In this document: positions 5,852 through 13,484 of the stretch, in pieces
Numbering within the stretch: the stretch's first letter is position 1
Layout of the letters: each line of letters begins with the position of its first letter
Assembly: GCA_021781855.1 (NCBI GenBank)
Contig: JAJXWC010000019.1
Span: 1-21,311, forward strand
Direction: 5' to 3'
Source of the DNA: Bacillota bacterium
Lineage (GTDB): Bacteria; Bacillota; Bacilli; Lactobacillales; Streptococcaceae
DNA length: 21,311 nt
Translations under genes and position numbers: made by a program
The notes under the pieces: generated by a model
What the model saw: only the letters and a program-made list of their open reading frames with translations
The model's database searches: none
Told to the model about the DNA's origin: nothing

Positions 5852-8353
5852 ATGAAAAAAGACCGTAATCAGTCGCAAGAGGAAATGCGCGCTCGAATGC
5901 AGGAAAAGTTGAGTAAAAAGCGTAAAGATTCTCAGCCGAATGCGAAAAGAAAATCAACTAGTGAAACTGATGTAAAGGGCGTTTTATCGACGACTTTCAG
6001 CGTTTTTCATGGTTTGTTTATTATCTTTGGGATTGTCCTGCTGTTTTTTGCTGTTTTTGGTGTGTCAGCGGGAGTCGGATATTTTGCACGACTTGTTGAA
6101 AAAACGCCTGTACCAAATAAAGCGGCGATGTTGGCAGATATCAATGACATTCATGGTGTTTCAACGATGCGCTACAGCAACGGACAGCCGATTTCAGATA
6201 TTTCTAGTGACCTTGTACGCGTAAATGTAGCAAGTTCGGCGATTTCTCAAAATGTAAAAAATGCGCTGATTGCAACTGAAGATGATACCTTTGAAACCAA
6301 CGGTGGTGTGGTGCCCAAAGCAGTTGTCCGTGGGATTTTAGGCTCAGTTGGTGGTGGTACAAGTTCTGGTGGCTCGACTCTGACGCAGCAGCTCATTAAA
6401 CAGCAAATATTAGGGGATAGTGTAACATTTCAGCGTAAAGCAAGTGAAATTGTATATGCGCGGGCATTAACGACTTACCTGACTAAAGACCAGATTTTGA
6501 CGGATTATCTGAATGTTTCGCCGTTTGGCCGTAATAATAAAGGGCAAAATATTGCGGGTGTCGAAGAAGCTGCGGAGGGAATTTTTGGTAAAACAGCGAA
6601 AGATTTGACGGTTCCAGAAGCTGCTTTTATTGCAGGTCTGCCTCAAAGCCCGATTGTTTATTCGCCTTATAATGCGGACGGTTCACTCAAATCAAAAGCT
6701 AATATGTCTTATGGTTTGAGCCGTCAAAAGGATGTGCTGTTCAATCTCTATCGAAATGGCTATATCAGCAAAGCAGATTACGATAAATATAAAGTTTATG
6801 ATATTTCTAAAGAATTTTTGCAGTCAGCACCAGTCGGCTCTCAAGCTCACGGCTATCTTTATAATGTTGTTTACAGTGAGGCAAAAACGGAAGTTTATAA
6901 TTATCTGATTAAGCGCGATAAGGTTTCTGCAACGGACCTCGGAAATGATTCGACAAAGCAGCACTATCAAGATTTAGCTGACCAAGCTCTCCAAAATAAC
7001 GGATATACCATTACAACAACGATTAACCAAGGTGTTTATGATGCGATGCAATCTGCTGTTACCAATTATAACGGCTATCTGCAAGATGGTACAGGAGTAG
7101 TTCAGCCTGGTAATGTGCTTATGGATAATAAAACTGGTGCGGTACTTGGATTTGTCGGTGGTTTGGGTTACAGCCAATCTAATCAGCTTAACCATGCTTT
7201 CCAAGCAGAACGTTCGACAGGTTCTTCAATCAAGCCGCTTATTGCTTACGGACCTGCGATTGATATGGGATTGATGGGAACTGCAAGTATTCTGTCCAAT
7301 TATCCAGCTAAATATTCGAGCGGACAAAGCATTGAGCACGTTGGTTCTTTAGGAACGGGAATGATGGATTTTTCTGAAGCACTTGATGTTTCTTACAATA
7401 TTCCTGCTTATTGGACTTACCAAACAATTTTGAAAGATGGTAAGTCGGTAGAGCCTTATATGACTAAAATGGGCTATCAAATTAGCGATTATTCGGTAGA
7501 ATCTCTGCCACTTGGTGGTGGGGTTGACCCAACTGTTGTGCAACACACGAATGGTTATCAGACCTTGGCAAATGGTGGGCAATATATGCCTTACTATATG
7601 GTGCAAAGCATCAAAGATGACCATGGAAATGTGATTTATCAGCACCAAAATCCTACACCTGTTCCTGTTTATTCAGAAGCAACTTCAACGATTATGGAAT
7701 ACATGCTGCAAGGAGCAATTAAATCACAAAAGAGTAGCCAATTTTATGGCGATTTGCAGGCAATTAATCCCGCACTTGCTAACAATGTTGCTTGGTCGGG
7801 GAAAACAGGAACAACAGATAATTATACGGATGTTTGGCTCATGCTTTCCACACCAACTGTATCACTTGGGGGTTGGGCAGGACACGACAATAATGGACCA
7901 ATGACCAGCAATGCCAGTTTTGTCAATAATGCAAATTATATGGCTCACTTGGTCAATGCAATTAATGCAGCAGACCCGACAATTTTCGGACCAGGTCAGA
8001 AATTTCCAGACCCAGCAAAAGACCCTAATGTGATAAAGAGTACCGTTCTCCAATCAACAGGAGAAAAGCCGTCAAATGCTGATAATCTGATATCTGGTGG
8101 AATTTATAAAAATGTCAGTTTAGGAGGCCCTACAACTACAAGCTACTGGGCGGTCAAATCAGGTGCACCGTTCACAACTTATAATTTTGCGATTGGTGGT
8201 TCTGCGAGTGATATTGCTGACGCTTGGACGAAAATTTTGCCAGGATTTAAAGCAGCTTCTCCAACATCTAATTCGTCGTCAAATAACAAAAGTAATCAAA
8301 CCAGTCAAGGAAATAAAGCAAAAAGTAATGGAACAGCCTCTCCCTCAAGTTAA
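5852..8353 (+). CDS. pbp1b: Class A penicillin-binding protein 1b
   Basis: A bifunctional peptidoglycan synthase (833 aa): a GT51 domain polymerises lipid II and a transpeptidase domain cross-links the strands outside the membrane. Residues 1-50 are a basic cytoplasmic tail, about 51-75 the membrane anchor, about 125-300 GT51 (catalytic Glu143 in ATEDDTF, GGSTLTQQLIKQ near 173-184), and about 420-700 transpeptidase with SxxK Ser458-Lys461 (in STGSSIK), SYN 514-516 and KTGT 651-654. The C-terminal 35 residues are a Ser/Asn/Lys-rich tail. It aligns well from memory with pneumococcal PBP1b. Oddities: the GT51 motif EDxxFxxHxG has Asn150 where His is usual, and the start codon appears leaderless; in-frame ATGs at 5885 and 5897 are alternatives but poorly spaced from GAGG. 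Confidence 0.95.
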   Translation: MKKDRNQSQEEMRARMQEKLSKKRKDSQPNAKRKSTSETDVKGVLSTTFSVFHGLFIIFGIVLLFFAVFGVSAGVGYFARLVEKTPVPNKAAMLADINDIHGVSTMRYSNGQPISDISSDLVRVNVASSAISQNVKNALIATEDDTFETNGGVVPKAVVRGILGSVGGGTSSGGSTLTQQLIKQQILGDSVTFQRKASEIVYARALTTYLTKDQILTDYLNVSPFGRNNKGQNIAGVEEAAEGIFGKTAKDLTVPEAAFIAGLPQSPIVYSPYNADGSLKSKANMSYGLSRQKDVLFNLYRNGYISKADYDKYKVYDISKEFLQSAPVGSQAHGYLYNVVYSEAKTEVYNYLIKRDKVSATDLGNDSTKQHYQDLADQALQNNGYTITTTINQGVYDAMQSAVTNYNGYLQDGTGVVQPGNVLMDNKTGAVLGFVGGLGYSQSNQLNHAFQAERSTGSSIKPLIAYGPAIDMGLMGTASILSNYPAKYSSGQSIEHVGSLGTGMMDFSEALDVSYNIPAYWTYQTILKDGKSVEPYMTKMGYQISDYSVESLPLGGGVDPTVVQHTNGYQTLANGGQYMPYYMVQSIKDDHGNVIYQHQNPTPVPVYSEATSTIMEYMLQGAIKSQKSSQFYGDLQAINPALANNVAWSGKTGTTDNYTDVWLMLSTPTVSLGGWAGHDNNGPMTSNASFVNNANYMAHLVNAINAADPTIFGPGQKFPDPAKDPNVIKSTVLQSTGEKPSNADNLISGGIYKNVSLGGPTTTSYWAVKSGAPFTTYNFAIGGSASDIADAWTKILPGFKAASPTSNSSSNNKSNQTSQGNKAKSNGTASPSS

Positions 8354-8367
8354 TCAAAGAAGAACAA

Positions 8368-8395
8368 AAAAATCTCGTCAGATGACGAGATTTTT
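8368..8395. terminator. Terminator after pbp1b
   Basis: A perfect 12-bp stem AAAAATCTCGTC / GACGAGATTTTT with loop AGAT lies 14 nt after the stop. A- and T-tracts on both sides allow use in either direction. Confidence 0.92.
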
Positions 8396-8426
8396 CAGCC
8401 TATTCACTAACCGACTTTAGTTGATT

Positions 8427-8535
8427 AGAGCGAATGAATAGTGTAGTGCAGCGAAGATGGACAGGATAAGCGGGTATCTAACATCACAGCAGGGGATTCT
8501 TTTTCCCACTCCCTGATGAAATCATCACTTCAATT
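8427..8535 (+). repeat. Dispersed intergenic repeat, copy 5
   Basis: It begins GAGCGAATGAATAG and includes GCAGCGAAGATGGACA (compare 11935-11950), then AACATCA, a GGGGATTC / TTCCCACTCC block and CTGATGAAATCATCACTT (compare 4270 and 14108). The stem is interrupted relative to copies 4 and 7. It lies between the convergent genes pbp1b and pepA. Confidence 0.65.
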
Positions 8536-8552
8536 CACAAAATCGTAAAATA

Positions 8553-8572
8553 ATTTGACAGAATGGTCAAAT
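8553..8572 (-). terminator. Stop-proximal hairpin after pepA
   Basis: The stem ATTTGAC / GTCAAAT with a 6-nt loop begins 2 nt after the pepA stop. On the minus strand it is followed by TATTTTACG, a weak T-tract. The same stem follows upp at 17068-17087 and the antiporter gene at 613-632. Confidence 0.65.
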
Positions 8573-8574
8573 CA

Positions 8575-9642
8575 TCAATAATTCTTGATTTCTGCAACTT
8601 TGACAGCGTCAAGTGAACTTACAATTGCCCGAACAAAATTTTGAGCTTGGGCAAAGTCATCAAGACTAAAAATGGTTTGATGACTGTGGATATAACGGGC
8701 ACAAACACCAATTGTCGTTGATGGTACACCACCATTTGATAAATGGGCAGCACCAGCATCTGTTCCTCCCTTTGCGATATAAGCCTGTGTTTTAATCTTG
8801 TTTTTTGCAGAAGTTTCCAACAAGAATTGTTTCATACCAGGTAGCATGATATGACCAGGGTCAAAATAACGCATGGTTACGCCAGCACCCAAACGACCAT
8901 TGCTATCACCAAAAGTGTCGCTTGCAGGAGAGCAATCAATCGCAAAGAAAAGTTCAGGGTCAAATTTAGTTGTAGCAACTTTTGCACCGCGTAAACCGAC
9001 TTCTTCTTGAACATTTGCGCCAACAATCAAAGTTACGGGCAATTCTTTATCGGCTAAAAATTCAAGAAGTTCTAAAATCATCAGACAGCCGTAACGGTTG
9101 TCCCAAGCTTTAGAAATTACATTTTTACCATTTGCTGTGAGAATTGTCTCTGTTTCAGGAATAATCACATCGCCTTGTGCAATACCAAATTCAGCAACTT
9201 CAGCTGCATCAGTGAAACCGCCATCAAAAACAATATCCGAAATGGCAGGGATTCCAGGTGTATTTCCTGTGCCACGGAGCAAATGAGGAGGCAAACCTCC
9301 CGTAACAACAGGGATTTTCTTTCCAGATTGAGTAAATAAACTAAAACGTTGTGCCGAAACGACTAAAGGATTCCAACCACCGAGCGAAACAACGCGAAAA
9401 GTTCCATCCGCTTTGACTTCTGAAACCATGAAGCCGACTTCATCCATGTGTGCAGCCAGCATTACGCGCGGTGCATCAGGTGTTTTGGAAGTTTTCACAA
9501 CGAAAATTCCGCCTAGTCCATCAAATTCGGGTGTGTAGCCAAGCTCAATCATACGTTTTTTTAAAATCTCTCGTACAGGAGCTTCAAATCCGCTTGTCGC
9601 TTGGATTTCGGTCAAAGTTTTGATTTTTTCAAATAAGGTCAT
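8575..9642 (-). CDS. pepA: Glutamyl aminopeptidase PepA (M42 family)
   Basis: A cytoplasmic metallo-aminopeptidase that removes N-terminal Glu/Asp from peptides, part of the lactic acid bacterial peptide-use pathway. Its 355 aa match the lactococcal/streptococcal PepA length. Metal-binding and catalytic residues expected of M42 enzymes are visible: His65 and Asp67 in AAHMDEVG, Asp181 in AWDNRYGC, Glu213-Glu214 in VQEEVG, Asp236 in AIDCSPA, and His319 in RYIHSH; KGGTDAGAAH (291-300) is the family's C-terminal signature. The ATG at 9642 has GAGAGGAA upstream. Streptococci also keep pepA close to the DUF4651/ytpP/ytpR genes. The family is dodecameric by known homologues. Confidence 0.95.
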   Translation of the reverse strand: MTLFEKIKTLTEIQATSGFEAPVREILKKRMIELGYTPEFDGLGGIFVVKTSKTPDAPRVMLAAHMDEVGFMVSEVKADGTFRVVSLGGWNPLVVSAQRFSLFTQSGKKIPVVTGGLPPHLLRGTGNTPGIPAISDIVFDGGFTDAAEVAEFGIAQGDVIIPETETILTANGKNVISKAWDNRYGCLMILELLEFLADKELPVTLIVGANVQEEVGLRGAKVATTKFDPELFFAIDCSPASDTFGDSNGRLGAGVTMRYFDPGHIMLPGMKQFLLETSAKNKIKTQAYIAKGGTDAGAAHLSNGGVPSTTIGVCARYIHSHQTIFSLDDFAQAQNFVRAIVSSLDAVKVAEIKNY

Positions 9643-9673
9643 TCTTAGATTCCTCTCACTTTTTACTTATTCC

Positions 9674-9682
9674 ATTATAACA
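9674..9682 (-). promoter_or_regulatory. pepA promoter (extended -10)
   Basis: The minus strand reads TGTTATAAT, with TATAAT at 9674-9679, about 31 nt before the ATG. No clear -35 is seen. Confidence 0.6.
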
Positions 9683-9724
9683 GGATAAAGAAAATTTGGG
9701 TAATATTTTGCGAAAAATAGCTAC

Positions 9725-9759
9725 TAGAAAATTTTATATATAAAATCTAAAATTTTCTA
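9725..9759. repeat. Perfect 12-bp inverted repeat in a divergent intergenic region
   Basis: TAGAAAATTTTA and TAAAATTTTCTA are perfect inverted arms separated by 11 nt. It lies upstream of both pepA and the membrane-protein gene. It is too AT-rich and lacks the T-tract expected of a terminator; an operator role is only a guess. Confidence 0.5.
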
Positions 9760-9813
9760 AAAAACATACCAAAGCAAGATAATACAAAGAATGACAGCCA
9801 TAAAATGAATATC

Positions 9814-9850
9814 CTATCTTTTTATATTCTTTAAAAAAGAATTAAGATAG
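9814..9850. repeat. Nested inverted repeat upstream of the membrane-protein gene
   Basis: Outer arms CTATCTT / AAGATAG enclose inner arms ATTCTTT / AAAGAAT with a 3-nt loop. It lies just upstream of the probable -35 at 9854. Confidence 0.45.
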
Positions 9851-9853
9851 AAA

Positions 9854-9882
9854 TTGTCGGGGAACAGAGAATAAGTTAAACT
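9854..9882 (+). promoter_or_regulatory. Possible promoter of the membrane-protein gene
   Basis: TTGTCG (9854-9859), a 17-bp spacer and TAAACT (9877-9882) make a weak but correctly spaced promoter, 36 nt before the ATG. Confidence 0.4.
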
Positions 9883-9918
9883 AAAATTACAGAAAAGTTC
9901 AGCGCTCTAGGAGGTCGG

Positions 9919-10359
9919 ATGAAACACAGTGGAGAGAAAAAGACGAATATCATTTTAGCTTTATTTTTCGTGCTCATAAATTCAAGTCTATTTTGGTTCG
10001 TTGTGGGAAAAATTCGAGCGGATGAGAGAAGATTGGGAACTGATGATGGTTCGTTTTTTGCTAATTTACTCATTTTTACAGCTTCTTTTGTTTTCTTTTT
10101 GATTATTTTTCTCGGGCGAAGAGTAAGACTTGGAAAGCGAAAAATTGTTTTGATGCTTTCTTTGTTTGTCCTGTCTATTTTTTGGAGTTTTTTATTGATT
10201 TATTTGGTTGATTTGGGATTAGAAATTGGACAGGCTTATGCTTTTCATGGTTGGGTAGTATTTTCTACGCGGCTCTTGTTGGGGCTTTCGATTTTTATTG
10301 CTCCGATTCATTTGGCTTACTTCACAGCAGCCTTGCTCATGAGTAGTAAGAAAATATAG
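9919..10359 (+). CDS. Hypothetical four-helix membrane protein
   Basis: I do not recognise this 146-aa protein. It has four hydrophobic segments at about residues 10-30, 47-66, 76-97 and 112-140, with basic stretches (GRRVRLGKRK, about 66-75) between helices 2 and 3 that by the positive-inside rule should face the cytoplasm. There are no catalytic motifs or cysteines. The ATG at 9919 has an excellent AGGAGGT. It is followed by a hairpin at 10423-10450 and appears monocistronic, placed between pepA and the DUF4651-like cluster. Function unknown. Confidence 0.75.
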   Translation: MKHSGEKKTNIILALFFVLINSSLFWFVVGKIRADERRLGTDDGSFFANLLIFTASFVFFLIIFLGRRVRLGKRKIVLMLSLFVLSIFWSFLLIYLVDLGLEIGQAYAFHGWVVFSTRLLLGLSIFIAPIHLAYFTAALLMSSKKI

Positions 10360-10422
10360 CCCAGTGATTCTTTTTAAAGACTTGTCGCTTGAAAAAATTT
10401 AGCGCATATTTGCAGACTTAAA

Positions 10423-10450
10423 AAAATCGTTTTTCACAGAAAACGGTTTT
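10423..10450 (+). terminator. Probable terminator of the membrane-protein gene
   Basis: AAAATCGTTTT, loop TCACAG, AAAACGGTTTT: an 11-bp stem with one G.U pair, ending in TTTT. The T-tract is short. Confidence 0.6.
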
Positions 10451-10454
10451 AAAA

Positions 10455-10493
10455 TTGACTTAACTAGAATAAATAACTAAGATATGATAAAAT
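10455..10493 (+). promoter_or_regulatory. Promoter(s) of the DUF4651-ytpP-ytpR cluster
   Basis: Two overlapping readings are possible. One is TTGACT (10455-10460), 17 bp, TAAGAT (10478-10483). The other is an extended -10, TGATAAAAT, with hexamer at 10488-10493 ending 6 nt before the ATG at 10500. Either gives a leader of about 0-10 nt with no Shine-Dalgarno. Confidence 0.6.
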
Positions 10494-10499
10494 CTCATT

Positions 10500-10790
10500 A
10501 TGAACAAAATTTTGAAATTGGGCTTGACTTTAGCAGCAGGGGCTGCGGCAGCTCATCTGGTTTATCATGGTTATCAGAATTTGGCGGATTATTTGCGTCG
10601 AGATTTGACGGATGCAGTGCGGGAGCATTTTTCCGAACAAAATATTGAGGCAATTTGGATTTTTGATGACCCTGATGACTATGACGCAATGTTCAAGGGA
10701 GGTGTGATTGTCGCGGGAGACAAGAATATTTCTTTTGAAATTGATGCAGAAAGCCTAGAAATAATAGAATTAAGTGAGGAAAAAATATGA
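10500..10790 (+). CDS. DUF4651-like small membrane-anchored protein
   Basis: The 96-aa protein has one N-terminal hydrophobic segment (about residues 5-24, LGLTLAAGAAAAHLVYHG) and a soluble acidic C-terminal domain, AIWIFDDPDDYDAMFKGGVIV then strand-rich sequence. Its size, layout and position just ahead of ytpP and ytpR fit the DUF4651 family of streptococci; I assign it on that basis rather than on a strong motif. The ATG shows no Shine-Dalgarno and sits 6 nt after a -10, suggesting a leaderless message. Its TGA overlaps the ytpP ATG by 4 nt (ATGA), so translation is likely coupled. Function unknown. Confidence 0.7.
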   Translation: MNKILKLGLTLAAGAAAAHLVYHGYQNLADYLRRDLTDAVREHFSEQNIEAIWIFDDPDDYDAMFKGGVIVAGDKNISFEIDAESLEIIELSEEKI

Positions 10791-11104
10791 TTATCCCTGA
10801 AAATCTTGAAAATTTGGCTGAGCTTGTAAAAGCTGATGGCAAACATGTATTCTTTTTTACTGCGGGTTGGTGTGGCGATTGTAATTTCATCAAGCCGAGA
10901 ATGCCTGAAATTGAAGCTGAAAATCCTGAATTTGAATTTGTTGAGGTAGACCGCGACGAATATATGGATATTGCAGTAGAATGGGGAATTATGGGAATCC
11001 CTAGCTTTGTTGTAATCGAAAACGGCAAAGAAACAGCACGTTTGGTTAATAAATTACGTAAGACCAAAGATGAAGTGAATACTTTTTTGGCAACGGCAAA
11101 GTAA
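10787..11104 (+). CDS. ytpP: Thioredoxin-like protein YtpP
   Basis: A 105-aa thioredoxin-fold protein with active site WCGDC (Cys29, Cys32) and the cis-proline loop GIPSF (Pro72), consistent with a cytoplasmic thiol-disulfide reductant. The CGDC pair differs from the CGPC of classical TrxA, as is usual for the YtpP group. The start ATG overlaps the upstream stop by 4 nt, with GTGAGGAA as ribosome site. It is followed 26 nt later by ytpR, so the three genes probably form one transcript ending at 11773-11805. The redox partner is unknown. Confidence 0.88.
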   Translation: MIIPENLENLAELVKADGKHVFFFTAGWCGDCNFIKPRMPEIEAENPEFEFVEVDRDEYMDIAVEWGIMGIPSFVVIENGKETARLVNKLRKTKDEVNTFLATAK

Positions 11105-11130
11105 TAAGGTTTAACAAGGAAAAATAAAAA

Positions 11131-11766
11131 ATGATTGCAACTTACAATACACATGTTGGCGATGTGCTCATGCTTATCGTGAAAAATAATGAAGGCGAAA
11201 AACTTAATTTTGAGCGTAAAGGCAAAATCGCTCGAGTTTTTCGTGAATCTGACAATGAAACGGTCGCATGGAATATTTTTGAAGCAAAATCAATTTTGAC
11301 AAGTCTGTCAGAGCTCAAGAAAAATGGTCCAGTTGATTTGACAGCAGATGATATTGAAAAATTGAATAAAGAAGTGTCGGCAGCAGGATTTCAAGAAATT
11401 TTGGTTCACGATATTCAGCCTAAATTTGTCGTAGCTGAAATTGTTGAAATGGAAGCTCATCCTGATAGTGACCATTTGCATATTTGCAAGGTAAATGTCG
11501 GGTTTAATGACCCTGTGCAGATTGTCTGCGGTGCTCCCAATGCTGCGCTTGGCTTAAAAACAGTCGCTGCCCTTCCAGGCGCAATGATGCCAAGCGGTGC
11601 GCTCATTTTCCCAGGAGAACTCCGAGGGATTGCCAGTTTTGGCATGCTCTGCTCAGCACGCGAACTTGAATTACCTAATGCGCCACAAGTTCGTGGAATT
11701 ATTGAGCTTACAGACGACTGGTCGGCAGGAATAAAATTTGACGCAGAAAAAATGTGGCACGCTTGA
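11131..11766 (+). CDS. ytpR: tRNA-binding-domain protein YtpR
   Basis: The 211-aa protein carries an EMAP-II/PheRS-beta-like tRNA-binding OB-fold at about residues 97-205, with the signatures HPDSDHLHIC (110-119), QIVCGAPN and a LRGIASFGMLCSARELEL tail, preceded by a roughly 90-residue N-terminal domain typical of the stand-alone YtpR family. Such proteins bind structured RNA or tRNA; the cellular role is not well fixed. The ATG at 11131 has AAGGA upstream. It is the last gene of the DUF4651-ytpP-ytpR unit. Confidence 0.9.
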   Translation: MIATYNTHVGDVLMLIVKNNEGEKLNFERKGKIARVFRESDNETVAWNIFEAKSILTSLSELKKNGPVDLTADDIEKLNKEVSAAGFQEILVHDIQPKFVVAEIVEMEAHPDSDHLHICKVNVGFNDPVQIVCGAPNAALGLKTVAALPGAMMPSGALIFPGELRGIASFGMLCSARELELPNAPQVRGIIELTDDWSAGIKFDAEKMWHA

Positions 11767-11772
11767 TTTGAT

Positions 11773-11805
11773 AAAACAGTCAAAATTTATTTTGATTGTT
11801 TTTTT
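11773..11805 (+). terminator. Terminator after ytpR
   Basis: AAACAGTCAAAA, loop TTTA, TTTTGATTGTTT: a 12-bp stem with one G.U pair and a run of T, 7 nt past the stop. Confidence 0.85.
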
Positions 11806-11810
11806 ATCAA

Positions 11811-11980
11811 AGCAAGTGCGTGCTAATACCCCTACCTCTTAGGTAGGGGATAAAGCAGCACGATGCTTCGAATTTAGGGGATACCCTCACATCTCTAATG
11901 TGAGGTCACACTTATCCATTCACTCAGCGTAGCGAAGATGAACAACGTGGCACAAAGTGCGGAGATAGCATGTCCTTCTA
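11811..11980 (+). repeat. Dispersed intergenic repeat, copy 6, with two extra hairpins
   Basis: This fills much of the 356-nt gap between ytpR and noxE. It begins AAGCAAGTGCGTGCTAAT (compare 3411 and 4171), then has the perfect hairpins CCCCTACC / GGTAGGGG (11829-11849) and CCTCACAT / ATGTGAGG (11885-11905), then a TCCATTCACT and GTAGCGAAGATGAACAAC module shared with copy 5. No gene is seen. Confidence 0.6.
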
Positions 11981-12008
11981 AAATAAAGATAAAATTCACA
12001 AAGTTCAC

Positions 12009-12026
12009 AAGTAAAATATTTCACAA
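12009..12026. promoter_or_regulatory. Rex-like redox operator upstream of noxE
   Basis: AAGTAAAATATTTCACAA matches 15 of 18 positions of the Rex palindrome TTGTGAAATATTTCACAA. Two further TTCACAA half-sites lie at 11995-12001 and 12004-12010. The site overlaps the -35. Rex is a known NADH-sensing repressor in Gram-positive bacteria; its action here is inference. Confidence 0.5.
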
Positions 12027-12048
12027 AAAGTTTTTTCTATGGTAAACT
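12020..12048 (+). promoter_or_regulatory. noxE promoter
   Basis: TTCACA (12020-12025), a 17-bp spacer ending TGG, and TAAACT (12043-12048) form an extended -10 promoter overlapped by the Rex-like site. Confidence 0.65.
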
Positions 12049-12053
12049 AAAAA

Positions 12054-12071
12054 TGTAAAAAAGATTTTACA
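12054..12071. promoter_or_regulatory. Operator-like inverted repeat at the noxE transcription start
   Basis: TGTAAAA-N4-TTTTACA is a perfect 7-bp inverted repeat placed at the predicted transcription start. The regulator is not identified. The same heptamers occur in inverted order around the ssb promoter (13597-13632). Confidence 0.45.
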
Positions 12072-12122
12072 AAAAATTCCATATAGAAAATTGAGCTAAA
12101 ACTCAAAAAGGAGATTTCGAAA

Positions 12123-13463
12123 ATGAAAATCGTCATTCTCGGCACTAACCATGCAGGTATTGCCGCTGCAAATACTTTACTCGACAACTACGAAAATAAC
12201 GAAGTTGTGATGATTGACCGTAATTCAAATATGAGTTATCTTGGGTGCGGGACAGCCATTTGGGTTGGACGTCAGATTGAAAAGTCGGACGAATTATTCT
12301 ATTCAAATCCAGAAGATTTTGAGAAAAAAGGTGCAAAAATCATGCTTGAGACGGAAGTGTCTGACATTGATTTCGCCAAAAAAGAAGTCCATGCAACAAC
12401 GAAAGCAGGAGACAGAATTACCGAAAGCTATGACAAACTCGTTCTTGCGACGGGCTCGCGTCCGATTATTCCTAATATTCCGGGAAAAGAACTTGATGGC
12501 ATCCATTTCTTGAAACTTTTTCAGGAAGGACAAGCAGTTGATGCAGAATTGGCAAAGCCTGAAGTTAAACGCATTGCAGTTATCGGTGCCGGATATATCG
12601 GTACTGAAATCGCAGAAGCTGCGAAACGCCGCGGCAAAGAAGTACTGCTTTTCGATGCTGAAAATACTTCACTTGCTTCTTACTACGATGAAGATTTTGC
12701 ACAAAAAATGGATGAAAATCTTGCAGCACATGGAATTGAACTTCACTTTGGTGAGCTTGCCAAGGAATTTAAAGGCAACGAAAATGGGCGTATTTCTCAA
12801 CTTGTGACTGATAAGGCAACTTATGACATTGACTTGCTGATTAACTGTATCGGATTTACAGCGAATAGTGGGCTGGCTGCTGAGCATTTGGAAACTTTCA
12901 GAAATGGCGCAATTCTTGTTAATCAGCATCAACAATCAAGCGACCCCGACGTTTACGCTGTCGGCGATGTGGCAACGATTTATTCTAATGCACTGCAAGA
13001 TACAACTTATATCGCCCTCGCATCAAATGCGGTTCGTACAGGAATTGTTGCAGGACACAATATCGGCGGAACATCACTTGAAAGCCCTGGTGTACAAGGG
13101 TCAAACGGAATTTCAATTTTCGGTTACAACATGGTATCTACAGGATTTTCAGTGAAAGCTGCCCAAAAATTTGGACTTGATGTGGCATTTACGGATTTTG
13201 AAGATAAGCAAAAAGCTTGGTTCCTTCACGATGACAATGAAAGTGTAAAAATTCGTCTGGTCTATGAAAAATCAAATCGTCGCCTTGTTGGTGCCCAGCT
13301 TGCCAGCAAAAGTGAAATCATTGCAGGAAATATCAACATGTTCAGCCTTGCGATTCAAGATAAGAAAACGATTGATGACATTGCATTGCTTGATTTGTTC
13401 TTCTTGCCTCATTTTAATAGCCCTTATAACTACATGACAGTTGCTGCTTTGAGCGCAAAATAA
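12123..13463 (+). CDS. noxE: Water-forming NADH oxidase NoxE
   Basis: A flavoprotein that reduces O2 to water with 2 NADH, regenerating NAD+ and removing oxygen in the cytoplasm. Its 446 aa equal the lactococcal NoxE length and the sequence closely follows that protein. Visible features: the FAD-binding N-terminus with GTNHAG (7-12), redox-active Cys42 in SYLGCGTAIW, ATGSRP (109-114), the NADH Rossmann motif GAGYIG (155-160), the second FAD motif with GD at 281-282, and a C-terminal dimerisation domain ending FNSPYNYMTVAAL. The ATG at 12123 has AAAGGAG upstream. It is monocistronic as far as seen, though no clear terminator precedes the ssb promoter. Confidence 0.97.
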   Translation: MKIVILGTNHAGIAAANTLLDNYENNEVVMIDRNSNMSYLGCGTAIWVGRQIEKSDELFYSNPEDFEKKGAKIMLETEVSDIDFAKKEVHATTKAGDRITESYDKLVLATGSRPIIPNIPGKELDGIHFLKLFQEGQAVDAELAKPEVKRIAVIGAGYIGTEIAEAAKRRGKEVLLFDAENTSLASYYDEDFAQKMDENLAAHGIELHFGELAKEFKGNENGRISQLVTDKATYDIDLLINCIGFTANSGLAAEHLETFRNGAILVNQHQQSSDPDVYAVGDVATIYSNALQDTTYIALASNAVRTGIVAGHNIGGTSLESPGVQGSNGISIFGYNMVSTGFSVKAAQKFGLDVAFTDFEDKQKAWFLHDDNESVKIRLVYEKSNRRLVGAQLASKSEIIAGNINMFSLAIQDKKTIDDIALLDLFFLPHFNSPYNYMTVAALSAK

Positions 13464-13484
13464 TTTTTATCCCAGTAGTGCGTG

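Noticed and set aside
10693..11154. 153-codon minus-strand open frame over ytpP
   Set aside because: It is antisense to two well-supported genes, has low-complexity Ser/Phe/Leu composition and no ribosome site; a shadow frame.
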